Source: Anaerolineae bacterium (lineage in GTDB: Bacteria; Chloroflexota; Anaerolineae; 4572-78; J111). Taken from it: a stretch of 10,230 nucleotides of DNA. Made by a program: the position numbers and the translations under genes. Each line of letters starts with the position of its first letter. Positions within the stretch are counted from its first letter, which is position 1. The notes under the pieces were generated by a model. It was given only the letters and a program-made list of their open reading frames with translations, was not told the origin of the DNA and ran no database searches. Positions 1 through 7,900 of this stretch are shown piece after piece. The stretch is taken from assembly GCA_020433785.1 (NCBI GenBank), contig JAGRCC010000899.1, positions 1-10,230 of the forward strand, read 5' to 3'.

Positions 1-134
1 TCTTGCCCAAAATACAAGAAACTGGATGCAAAGATACTAAAAAATTGTTATAGATTGTAGAAGCTATTAACCCGTTCCTCATCATCAAAATACCTATCCA
101 GCTAGCAGAAACATGCGTATTGAGCCAAGTTGCG

Positions 135-140
135 TATAAT
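135..140 (+). promoter_or_regulatory. Probable -10 box of the esterase promoter
   Basis: A perfect TATAAT lies 29 bases before the preferred esterase start at 170, which would give a leader of roughly 20-25 bases. No good -35 hexamer is present at 16-18 bases upstream (CATGCG falls there). A TTGAGC at 120-125 is too close at 9 bases. The box may therefore work with an activator or an extended -10 element, but TG is one base too far for the classic extended form. Bases 1-134 are AT-rich and I see no gene in them. The short open stretches running in from the window edge, ending at about base 60, could be the tail of an upstream gene but cannot be identified. Confidence 0.4.
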
Positions 141-154
141 TTCAAAAACCCATG

Positions 155-161
155 AAAAGGA
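155..161 (+). promoter_or_regulatory. Shine-Dalgarno site that decides the esterase start
   Basis: AAAAGGA sits 8 bases before the ATG at 170. The earlier in-frame ATG at 152 overlaps this motif's upstream edge and has no purine-rich site before it (TTCAAAAACCC). This favours translation from 170, six residues into the longest open frame. Confidence 0.55.
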
Positions 162-169
162 CAATCTCG

Positions 170-1147
170 ATGACAACATCAACTCAGCAGCCATGGCCCT
201 GTGGGCAAGGCCAACTTGACCCTCAGGCAGAGAAATATTTACAAGCGCTGGCTCAGCTCAACGGCCCGCCGCTTCAGACCAAAACCCCCCAACAGGCCCG
301 AGCCGACCGAATTGCTTCGGGCCAGGCCAACGCCGGCTTGATCGAGCGGGTAGCGCACATCGAAGATCGATTAATCCCCGGTCCGGCCGGCGAGCTACCG
401 ATCCGGATTTATATGCCCGACGACAGCTCGGCCCCGTTGCCCGTTTTGGTCTTTTTTCACGGCGGCGGCTGGGTCACGGGCAATATCGATACCCATGATC
501 CGCTGTGCCGATCGCTAGCGAAACGGGCGGGCTGTTTGGTGGTGTCAGTCGATTATCGATTGGCCCCGGAGCACAAACATCCGGCGGCAGTGGAGGATGC
601 CTATGCGGCCACGGTTTGGGTGGCTGATTATGCCGCCCAGTTCGGCGGCGACCCGGATCGCGTGGCCGTGGGCGGCGACAGCGCCGGCGGCCAATTAGCC
701 ACGGCCGCCACCATTTTGGCCCGAGAAAATAACCGGCCGAAAATCTTACACCAGCTCCTCATTTATCCGGTCACCAATACCGCCACCCAAGAGACGGACT
801 CGTATCTTAAGTTTGCCGAAGGGCTAAATTTAACGCGCGAGGGGATGATCTGGTTCCGCAATCATTACATCGCCGCTGAAGCCGACGCCCAAGACCCTTA
901 CGCGTCGCCGCTGCTGGCCCGGGATTTGAGCCACCTGCCGCCGGCTACGGTCATCACCGCCGAGTTCGATGTGCTGCACGACGAAGGCCGGGCTTACGCT
1001 GAACGGCTGGCCGCGGCGGGCGTTCCGGTCTCATATCGCTGTTACGGCGGCATGCTGCACGGGTTTGTAACCAACGCCGGCGTCATGGATCGCGCTTATG
1101 CTTGCCTGGACGATATGGCTGAAACTTTGCGCCATGTGTTCGCCTAA
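170..1147 (+). CDS. HSL-type alpha/beta-hydrolase (esterase/lipase)
   Basis: Probable serine esterase of the hormone-sensitive-lipase group (bacterial family IV, alpha/beta-hydrolase_3 fold), which hydrolyses short-to-medium acyl esters. Counting from the longest-frame ATG at 152, the oxyanion motif HGGGW is at residues 103-107, the nucleophile motif GDSAGG at 175-180 with Ser177, the acid in EFDVLHDEG with Asp273, and the base in LHGF with His303. Subtract 6 for the preferred start at 170. The VDYRLAPEHKHPAA block between the oxyanion and nucleophile motifs is also typical of the family. Total length of 325-331 residues is normal, and the frame is intact with all catalytic residues. No signal peptide is visible, so it is probably cytoplasmic. 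The next gene is 214 bases downstream on the same strand behind an inverted repeat, so cotranscription is doubtful. The natural substrate cannot be told from sequence. Confidence 0.93.
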   Translation: MTTSTQQPWPCGQGQLDPQAEKYLQALAQLNGPPLQTKTPQQARADRIASGQANAGLIERVAHIEDRLIPGPAGELPIRIYMPDDSSAPLPVLVFFHGGGWVTGNIDTHDPLCRSLAKRAGCLVVSVDYRLAPEHKHPAAVEDAYAATVWVADYAAQFGGDPDRVAVGGDSAGGQLATAATILARENNRPKILHQLLIYPVTNTATQETDSYLKFAEGLNLTREGMIWFRNHYIAAEADAQDPYASPLLARDLSHLPPATVITAEFDVLHDEGRAYAERLAAAGVPVSYRCYGGMLHGFVTNAGVMDRAYACLDDMAETLRHVFA

Positions 1148-1214
1148 CCATACAACAACTATCCAAGTCAATTGTTCTTGCCTTGTAACTATTCAGAAGA
1201 TGGCTTCACTTACA

Positions 1215-1316
1215 GGCTAAGGCTGAGGCTAAGGCTGAGAAACGACAATCCAGCCTAAAGCGGCCTTTACTTCATAACATTGGGCTATTTTCTTAGCCTT
1301 CGCCTTAGCCTCAGCC
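1215..1316. repeat. Imperfect inverted repeat made of GGCTRA hexamers
   Basis: The left arm, 1215-1242, reads GGCTAA GGCTGA GGCTAA GGCTGA then GAAA. The right arm, 1289-1316, read on the other strand, gives GGCTGA GGCTAA GGCGAA GGCTAA then GAAA. In register the 28-base arms differ at four places, one per hexamer, around a 46-base centre. A smaller hairpin, GGCTA/TAGCC at 1283-1298, nests at the right arm. It lies in the spacer between the esterase and the MutS-related gene and could fold as a transcript hairpin or be a dispersed palindromic repeat. No other feature was found in 1148-1361 apart from start-proximal purine motifs of the next gene. Confidence 0.75.
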
Positions 1317-1346
1317 TCATTTTACCCTAAGGAGAACTGACGGCTG

Positions 1347-1350
1347 AAGG
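1347..1350 (+). promoter_or_regulatory. Candidate ribosome binding site of the MutS-related gene
   Basis: AAGG lies 11 bases before the ATG at 1362, a weak and slightly distant match. A much better AAGGAG at 1329-1334 is 28 bases before this ATG, but 9 bases before an in-frame CTG at 1344 that would add six residues (LKVPSF). The ATG at 1362 is kept because CTG starts are rare. The stop TGA at 1338-1340 limits any further extension. Confidence 0.35.
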
Positions 1351-1361
1351 TACCTTCTTTT

Positions 1362-3200
1362 ATGACCAAAACAACCCGCTTACGCGTTTTCCAACAACAA
1401 ATCCAGCGACTTGACCAACGTTTGGTGGACTTGACGGCAGTTAGCAACCGGCTGTCCTGGTTGCGAGCCATCGTCTTTTTTACCGGACTGCTGATCAGCG
1501 GCCTGGTTTTCTTTGTCTATGGCCCCTGGTTGTTTGCCGTCAGCTTGATCGTTTCGGTGGTTCTATTTAGCCTGGCGGTCTACGCCCATCAACGTCTCGA
1601 GTGGGCTGTGGCCCGGCATCGTAGCTGGCGCGAGCTTAAGCTCAGCCAAATCGCCCGAATGCAGTTGGATTGGGGCCACATCCCGACTCTCTCCCGGCAG
1701 CAGCCTCGCTTCGAACATCCCTTTGAGGCCGATCTCGATTTAGTTGGCGAGCGGTCGCTGTACCAACTGCTCGATACGACGGTTTCGCTGGAAGGTAGCC
1801 GGCGGCTGCGCGCGTGGCTAACCGACCCGATCCCCGACTTACAGACCATTATTCGGCGGCAGCAGTTAGTGCGCGAGTTAATCCCACGCTATTTATTTCG
1901 CCACAAATTAATTCTGAATGCGACTGTGGCGGCCAACACGGCTAAGATCTGGCATGCCCAGCGACTGCTGACCTGGCTGGAACAGCCGGCCGAGGCCGGG
2001 CTGGGGCTATGGGTGGTAATAGCTGGCGGGCTAGTGGTCGCCAATGCCGGGCTGTTTTGGCTAAGCTACCTGGGGTTAATCCCGGCCGTTTGGCAGGTAA
2101 CGCTGGCCCTTTACTTCGCGCTCCTCTTTTTCAAATCGGGCACGACCAAAGAACTTTTCCACGAAGCTTTGGCGCTACAAGACGCCCTTAAGCAGCTCGA
2201 TGCCGTATTTCGCCAGTTGGAGCGCTACTCCTACCATCAGACGCCCCATCTCAAAGCCTTGTGCGCTCCTTTTTTGGACAAAAAGCGCCGGCCCTCAATT
2301 TATCTGGCTCGCATCAACCGGGTGGTGGTCCTGGCCGGCCTCCGCGAGAACCCGTTTGTGTGGTTGCTGCTCAATCTGGTTTTTCCGTGGGACTTTTTTG
2401 TGGCTTACCGGCTGGATCAGGTGAAAGCCAAAATGGCCGGCCCCGCGCCCCGCTGGCTCGAAAGCTGGTTTGAGTTAGATGCCTTGACCGCGCTGGCCAA
2501 CTTCGGCTATCTCAACCCCGCTTACACCCTGCCGGATATTTTAGAGGAGCGCGGCGATGCCCTGGCGCCGGTTTTTGAGGCGCAGGCCGTCGGCCATCCG
2601 CTGCTGTCGGATGAGGCCCGGGTTAGCAATGATTTAACGCTGTGTCAGTTAGGGGATATCGCTATTGTAACCGGCTCGAATATGTCGGGCAAGAGCACCT
2701 TTTTGCGCACCATCGGCGTTAATTTGGCGCTGGCTTACGCCGGCGGGCCGGTCTGCGCCCGCAGTTTGCAGAGCGGCCTATTCCGCATGTTTACCTGCAT
2801 CAAAGTAACCGACTCGGTCACCAGCGGGATTTCCTATTTTTACGCCGAGGTCAAACGGTTACGGGCCTTGCTCGATGAATTGGAGCGTGATCACCCGCTG
2901 CCACTTTTCTTTTTTATTGATGAAATCTTCCGGGGAACAAACAACCGAGAGCGACTGATTGGCAGTCGCGCCTACGTGCGGGCCTTAGCCGCGCAGCGGG
3001 GCGTGGGGCTGATCTCCACCCACGATTTGGAGTTGGTCAAACTGGCCGATGAGGTTTCGACCATTCACAACTATCACTTTAGGGATGACGTTGCCGGAGA
3101 CCGGATGGTGTTCGATTACACCCTTCGCCCAGGGCCATGCCCCACCACCAACGCCTTGAAGTTGATGGCGCTGGAAGGGTTGCCGGTCCCCAAGGACTGA
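1362..3200 (+). CDS. Membrane-embedded MutS-related ATPase
   Basis: The C-terminal third is a MutS domain V ATPase (ABC-type). Walker A is GSNMSGKST at 438-446 (Lys444), Walker B is FFFIDEIFRGTNNRER with Asp520-Glu521, and the His loop is STHD at 552-555. Residues about 123-175 (GERSLYQLLDTTVSLEGSRR...) match the start of the MutS core/clamp domain. The N-terminal mismatch-binding domain with its Phe-X-Glu motif is absent, and there is no Smr nuclease domain. Hydrophobic segments at about 34-53, 55-75, 217-237 and 240-257 form two membrane hairpins. Both termini and the ATPase would then face the cytoplasm, with the second hairpin inserted in the lever region. At 612 residues it is shorter than MutS1 (about 850). 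MutS-type ATPases without mismatch domains are known, but their roles are mostly unclear. A part in DNA repair or recombination at the membrane is inference. I do not call it mutS proper. Confidence 0.88.
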   Translation: MTKTTRLRVFQQQIQRLDQRLVDLTAVSNRLSWLRAIVFFTGLLISGLVFFVYGPWLFAVSLIVSVVLFSLAVYAHQRLEWAVARHRSWRELKLSQIARMQLDWGHIPTLSRQQPRFEHPFEADLDLVGERSLYQLLDTTVSLEGSRRLRAWLTDPIPDLQTIIRRQQLVRELIPRYLFRHKLILNATVAANTAKIWHAQRLLTWLEQPAEAGLGLWVVIAGGLVVANAGLFWLSYLGLIPAVWQVTLALYFALLFFKSGTTKELFHEALALQDALKQLDAVFRQLERYSYHQTPHLKALCAPFLDKKRRPSIYLARINRVVVLAGLRENPFVWLLLNLVFPWDFFVAYRLDQVKAKMAGPAPRWLESWFELDALTALANFGYLNPAYTLPDILEERGDALAPVFEAQAVGHPLLSDEARVSNDLTLCQLGDIAIVTGSNMSGKSTFLRTIGVNLALAYAGGPVCARSLQSGLFRMFTCIKVTDSVTSGISYFYAEVKRLRALLDELERDHPLPLFFFIDEIFRGTNNRERLIGSRAYVRALAAQRGVGLISTHDLELVKLADEVSTIHNYHFRDDVAGDRMVFDYTLRPGPCPTTNALKLMALEGLPVPKD

Positions 3201-3271
3201 AGGGAGTAGGAAGTCAGGAGTATGAAGTAGGGGTTTTTCCCTTAATCCCTACTCCCGACTTCCTACTCCCT
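3201..3271. terminator. Hairpin between convergent genes, likely bidirectional terminator
   Basis: Bases 3201-3222 pair with 3250-3271: a perfect 15-bp stem (AGGGAGTAGGAAGTC with GACTTCCTACTCCCT), one A/C mismatch, then six more pairs. The loop carries a T run, TTTTT at 3234-3238. It begins directly after the stop of the MutS-related gene and ends 9 bases before the stop of the opposite-strand hydrolase, the usual place for a two-way terminator. There is no clean T run just after the stem on either strand, so it may instead act by blocking or stabilising RNA 3' ends, or be a repeat element. Confidence 0.6.
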
Positions 3272-3280
3272 AAGCCGACG

Positions 3281-4513
3281 TTATTCTTGCACAGCGCCGA
3301 AGCTACCGCCTGCATTCTTGACGTTCTGGTCAAAAAACTCAATCGATCGCTGCATTGCCGTGGTGAAGTTGACCGAAATGTTGTGATTGTCGCCGTCATA
3401 CAGATACATTTCCACCGGCAAACCGAGCGCCTCCATCTGGGCATCGAGGTATTCCGAAGCCGCCACCGGCACAGAGGTATCGGCGGTGCCGTGGTGAAGC
3501 TGGATGGGGCCGGATAAATCGGTCAGGAAATTGCTGGGCGAAATCGAGGCCCAGAACTCCGGATTTTCTTCAGGCGTCCCATACACCTCGACCAGTTCAC
3601 GCCGCCAGCGACCCCGCCGGTTGTTATTATTATCGTCATCGTCATTATCGTTATTATTGTTATTGTTAATGCCGAAATCCGATCCCCGTTGGAACAGATC
3701 AGGATAGGGGCCCACTACCCCGGCCCAAATCACCCCGGCTTTGATATCCGGGCTAACGACCATTGCTCGCAGCGTAATATGGCCGCCCATCGAATGCCCC
3801 CACATGCCAATCCGGTCAGGATCGGCGGCGGGATAGGCCTTAATCGACGCCAGCGCGTTCAGCACATCGATGGTATACCCCGGCGAACCATACCCCCCGC
3901 TCGCCTCGCCCTCGGAAAACCCATGCCCCCGGTAATCAGACCGGAAGACGATATAGCCGTTGCGGGCAAACCCATCGACATAATCTACATAGCGTTCGGT
4001 CGTGCGGTATTGGGCCGGCGGGATGTAGCCGTGATTAAAAACAATGACCGGCCAGCCGCTCTCCGGGGGCTCGCCTTGCGGGACGGTGAGCATGGCGTAA
4101 ATCTTATTACCCTCCGACCGATAAGAGGTCACGTAGCGATCATAATTCGAGCCGGGCGCTAGTGTCTCTTCGATGGTGATGTCGCTGCCGGGAAATTCCA
4201 TTTGCCGCATGCTTTCGATCATCAACGCGTGCGTCGGCGTTGGCGTGGGGGTGGGCGATGAAGTGGGGCTGGGCGTGTTGGTCGGCAGCGGGGTAGCTGT
4301 TGGCAGCGGCGTTGACGTTGCCGTGGGCGTGGCTACAACCGCCACGGCAGTCGGTTCGGTGGGTTGGGTCGGCTCCGCCGGGGCGATGGTAGCGGTAGCC
4401 ACCGTAACCTGATTACCGGCGCAGGCTGATAAAATTAGGATAGTCACTCCCAACCCCAGCCAGCCGATTACATGCTTAAACAACAAGACGGTTTTCTTGG
4501 TATTCTCTTGCAT
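3281..4513 (-). CDS. Lipoprotein alpha/beta-hydrolase with PT-rich linker
   Basis: Surface-anchored serine hydrolase of the prolyl oligopeptidase/dienelactone-hydrolase-like group. From the ATG at 4513: a lipoprotein signal (MQENTKKTVLLFKH...ILILSAC, lipobox LSAC with Cys31), a Thr/Pro-rich linker to about residue 94 (TPTPTPT at its end), then the hydrolase domain. Catalytic motifs are GHSMGG (Ser241), HHGTADTSVP (Asp345) and DGDNHN (His377), with FNHGYIPP as the likely oxyanion region. An Asn/Asp tract followed by an Arg-rich patch (RRGRWRR) sits between the nucleophile and acid motifs. The frame stays open up to a TTG at 4585, and ATGs at 4570 and 4525 are possible starts. The starts at 4570 and 4585 have no ribosome site and would give an overlong N-region. 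GAAAGG is 13 bases before 4513 but only 1 base before 4525. Substrate is unknown; ester or peptide hydrolysis outside the membrane is likely. Confidence 0.9.
   Translation of the reverse strand: MQENTKKTVLLFKHVIGWLGLGVTILILSACAGNQVTVATATIAPAEPTQPTEPTAVAVVATPTATSTPLPTATPLPTNTPSPTSSPTPTPTPTHALMIESMRQMEFPGSDITIEETLAPGSNYDRYVTSYRSEGNKIYAMLTVPQGEPPESGWPVIVFNHGYIPPAQYRTTERYVDYVDGFARNGYIVFRSDYRGHGFSEGEASGGYGSPGYTIDVLNALASIKAYPAADPDRIGMWGHSMGGHITLRAMVVSPDIKAGVIWAGVVGPYPDLFQRGSDFGINNNNNNDNDDDDNNNNRRGRWRRELVEVYGTPEENPEFWASISPSNFLTDLSGPIQLHHGTADTSVPVAASEYLDAQMEALGLPVEMYLYDGDNHNISVNFTTAMQRSIEFFDQNVKNAGGSFGAVQE
3620..3667. repeat. Triplet tract encoding Asn/Asp run
   Basis: Sixteen consecutive triplets of the form RTT/RTC on the plus strand (GTT, ATT, GTC, ATC) read as 6 Asn, Asp, Asn, 4 Asp and 4 Asn in the lipoprotein hydrolase. 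It is a degenerate, in-frame microsatellite-like tract. Length changes of whole triplets would keep the frame. It lies between the sheet carrying the nucleophile and the conserved RELVEVYGTPEENPEFW block, probably in a surface loop of the cap region. Confidence 0.8.
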
Positions 4514-4583
4514 AACGTTGGTCATGCCTTTCAATTGTTTCAGGAATTCGACAGTCTCTGGGGACGACATTGAGAATGATAAC

Positions 4584-4615
4584 AATGTAGGACAAACTTA
4601 AGTTTGCCCTACATT
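4584..4615. repeat. Near-perfect 32-bp palindrome upstream of the lipoprotein hydrolase
   Basis: The left arm AATGTAGGACAAACTT (4584-4599) and right arm AAGTTTGCCCTACATT (4600-4615) are reverse complements except for one position, with no loop. It starts about 70 bases before the preferred hydrolase start on the minus strand. It could be a protein-binding operator, a transcript hairpin, or one copy of a dispersed palindromic repeat. The symmetrical length and lack of spacer favour a mobile palindromic repeat or a cruciform-forming site. The nature is inferred; the symmetry is seen directly. Confidence 0.8.
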
Positions 4616-4924
4616 ATCTCAGGAGAGAGCGGTTACAGTACTGTCACTAGCATCTTCAATTTTATAGATCGACCTTAGAATTGCTTAAGAGGAAGCTGAG
4701 AAAATACTGAGAGGCACAGCCGCCGCTCATCATCGCTGCGCTACCGCCCATTTCGAGCGGCCCATCTAGCGCATAAAATTTACATCTAACATAGACAGGA
4801 TCCCAACTACCAGTTACAATTTTCATAGAAAGCTTTTTTTGCAGAGTCACTTCCTCTTTTCCGGCAACTTACTAATTCCATCTATTTTGCATCCGACCTA
4901 TTAATATCACTATTAGAGTAAACT
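4616..4924. other. AT-rich divergent intergenic region
   Basis: This gap separates the minus-strand hydrolase from the plus-strand subtilase and should hold both promoters. GTTACAGTACTGTCAC at 4632-4647 is a 16-bp palindrome with one mismatch and a perfect ACAGTACTGT core, fit for a dimeric regulator. On the minus strand TATAAA (4666-4661) could be a -10 box for the hydrolase without a good -35. On the plus strand TTCCAT (4876-4881), 17 bases, TATTAA (4899-4904) is a weak promoter candidate for the subtilase. A 62-codon minus-strand frame from a GTG at 4850 to 4662 is open but resembles nothing I recognise, and its ribosome site abuts the start. I do not call it a gene. Confidence 0.4.
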
Positions 4925-7900
4925 ATGCCTACACGAGACATAACCCGCATCCTCCTTTCCTTAGCCCTTTTCATTTTACTACCGGCAATTTTAGCTTCAG
5001 GCCCAAGCCTGGCTCAGGAACCGGCGACATCGTCGCTCAAAGGGCCAGAGCCGACGCCCGGCGCGCCGGCCACCGCACCCACTGCCGTAGCCGCGCCGAT
5101 CGCTATTGATCCCGCTTTACTGCCAAAGATCGAACCACAGCTATTAAAGCGGCTGTTAACATCAACCGAACAGTCGGCTCCTTTCATCGTCTATATGGCC
5201 GTTCAGGCCGATGTTGAAGCGGCGGCGGCCTCGGTTCAATCCGGCGCCGCCCCTCAAAAAAAACCAACCCCCCTGGACAAACGGCAGGCCGTGATAACCG
5301 CGCTTCAGCAAACCGCACGCAATACCCAAGCCGGGGTCTTGCAGGTACTCAACGACAGTTCAGGGCCAACCATCGCCGCCACGACGGTTAAACCCTTGTG
5401 GATTGTGAATGCCGTCGCGGCCAGAGGCTCGTTAGAAACCATCCTCAAGCTGGCGGCCCGGCCTGATGTCGAGATTGTCCGGCTCGATAAGACCATCAAA
5501 ATGCAGCGAACGATACCACGCGATGTCTTAACGCCTCAGCCGGGGCAGGCGTCGCTCATCCCCTTGGCGGCGACCACCGAATGGGGTGTGGCTAAAATTA
5601 GAGCCAATCTGGTGCATACCGCGCTGGGCATCACCGGTTCAGGCATTACCGTGGCCAATATCGATACCGGCGTCGATTGGCTGCATCCGGCCTTACAAAG
5701 CCACTACCGGGGTTACACCGGCTCGGGTAAACTACCGGTCCATAGCGGCAACTGGTACGACACCACCGGCGAAGGCACAACTTACCCGGTGGACACGGAC
5801 GGCCACGGCACCCACACCATGGGCACCATCGCCGGTAGCGGCGGCATTGGCGTGGCGCCCGGTGCGCAGTGGGTTGCGGTCAGAGCCTTCGACAGCAGCG
5901 GCGGCGCGCTCAACAGTTGGCTGCATGAAGCCTTCCAATGGGTGCTAGCCCCCAACGGCAATCCGGCGCTGGCCCCGGATTTGGTTAACAACTCCTGGGG
6001 CAACGCCAATGGAGCCTTAACCGAATTTCAAACTGACATTCAAGCGCTGCTCAACGCCGGTATCTTTCCCATCTTCTCAGCGGGTAACAGCGGCCCTGAT
6101 CCCGGCACGGTGGGGTCGCCCGGCAGCCTCGATATTGCCTTAGCCGTGGGCGCCACCGATATCAACGACGAAATCACCTACTTTTCCAGCCGAGGCCCAT
6201 CACCGTGGGGCAAACTCAAACCGGAGGTAACCGCCCCGGGTAAAGATATTCGCTCGGCCTTACCGGGGGGCGCTTACGGCCTCCTCAGCGGCACCTCGAT
6301 GGCCGCCCCTCACGTATCGGGCCTGGTGGCGTTGCTGCTTCAGGCCAACCCGGCGCTGGGCAATAATCCTAACGATATTATCAATGTCTTAAAATCAACC
6401 ACAGTCCCACGCGGGAGCAGCGTACCCAATAACGATTACGGCTGGGGCCGGGTCGATGCTTACAATGCGGTCATGTCGGTCAGTTCGATTGGCACCCTTC
6501 AAGGGACCATCACCAACGGCAGCCAACCGATCGCCGGCGCCACCATCCAGATGGTCCCTCACAACAGCAACCCGGCCGTCAACACCACCAGCAAGGTCAA
6601 CGGGACCTATTCACTGGGGCTGGCCAGCGGCACCTACGATGTCACGGCTTCGGCTTTTGGGTTCGAGCCGGTGACCAACTTTGGCGTCATCATTAACGAC
6701 AACGTGACCACAACGGTCAATTTCAACTTACCGGCCAAAGCAACCGGCACGCTGGTGGGTACTGTCAAAGACAAACCAAACCCAAGCCTGGCCCTGGCCG
6801 CCACCATTTCGGTTGACGGGACCCCGGCCAGCACCACCACCAATCCGACCAACGGCGCTTACAGCCTTAACTTACCGGTGGGAACCTACACCCTCACGGT
6901 CGTTTCGCCCAATCACCGTATTGGGAAAGCGTTCAATGTGACTATCAACGATGGCGCCACCGTCACTCAAAATTTCCTTCTGGATCGCGCCCCCTCTATT
7001 TTACTGGTGGATAGTGGGCGCTGGTACCAGGAAAGCAAAATCAGCTACTACCGCCAAGCGCTGCTCGATGCGCTTTACTCGTCTAATCTGTGGCAAATCA
7101 CCTCGGTTTTCGGCGAATCAACGGATGTCCCCACTGCGGCCGACCTGGCGCCTTATGACATTGTGATCTGGTCTTCGCCGTTCGATAGCCCCGGTTATGT
7201 CGGCGCCGGCGATACCATTGCCGAATATTTGAATAACGGCGGCCGGCTGCTGCTTAGCGGTCAGGATATTGCCTATTTCGATGGCGGCGGGTTTATCGCC
7301 AGTTCAAATTACCTGATATCTCATCTCAAGGCAGCTTATATTGAGGATAACGCCGGCACCGACCTTGTGGCCGGCGTCGCGGGCGAGCCGTTTGAGGGGT
7401 TATCGTTTTCTATTGCTGGCGCCGGCGGGGCCGATAACCAAACCGCGCCCGATGTCATTGCCAACCTGAACAGTGATTTTGCCCGGTCGCTGCTAACCTA
7501 TGACGGGGGCAAGTTAGCCGGCTTGCACGTCGATTTGTGCTTACCTTACCGGGCCATTTTTTTACCGTTTGGCTTTGAAGGCATTAATAACCGCTCGACT
7601 CGCAGCCAGGTGATGGCTAAATCAATCGACTGGTTGATGCAAAGCCAGCCGGCCTACGGCGTCGAACTGACCCCCGCCTCTCAAACTAAAGTCGGCAACT
7701 TTGGCGCGACGATGAGCCAGACCGTGCGCATCCGTAACGTTGGCACCACGTCCGACTCGTACAATCTGACCGTCAGCAGCGGCACACCATATAATTGGCC
7801 GGTGAGTGGCTATCCCACCTCCACGTCGTTAAGCAGCTGCGAAATAAAAGAGGTCAAAATGAATGTCTCGCTGCCGGCTGCCAAGACCTGGCATATCTCC

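Noticed and set aside
120..140. TTGAGC with TATAAT as a full sigma-70 promoter
   Set aside because: The spacing is only 9 bases, too short for a normal -35/-10 pair. Only the -10 box is kept.
1362..3200. Calling the ATPase a standard mismatch repair mutS gene
   Set aside because: The mismatch-recognition domain is missing, the protein is too short, and membrane segments are present.
3620..3667. Possible CRISPR or minisatellite array
   Set aside because: The tract is a simple triplet run within a coding frame, with no repeat-spacer structure. No CRISPR-like array was found anywhere in the window.
3689..4162. Plus-strand frame of 157 codons
   Set aside because: It lies fully inside the minus-strand hydrolase, whose catalytic motifs are intact, and has no recognisable domain.
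4173..4412. Plus-strand frame with GVGVGVG run
   Set aside because: Antisense of the PT-rich linker of the minus-strand lipoprotein hydrolase; composition is explained by that linker.
4662..4850. Minus-strand frame of 62 codons in the divergent spacer
   Set aside because: It begins with GTG directly touching a purine-rich stretch, has no recognisable domain, and overlaps likely promoter sequence. A small gene cannot be fully excluded.
5586..5948. Plus-strand frame of 120 codons inside the subtilase
   Set aside because: Out-of-frame shadow of the S8 catalytic domain, with composition driven by GC-rich third positions.
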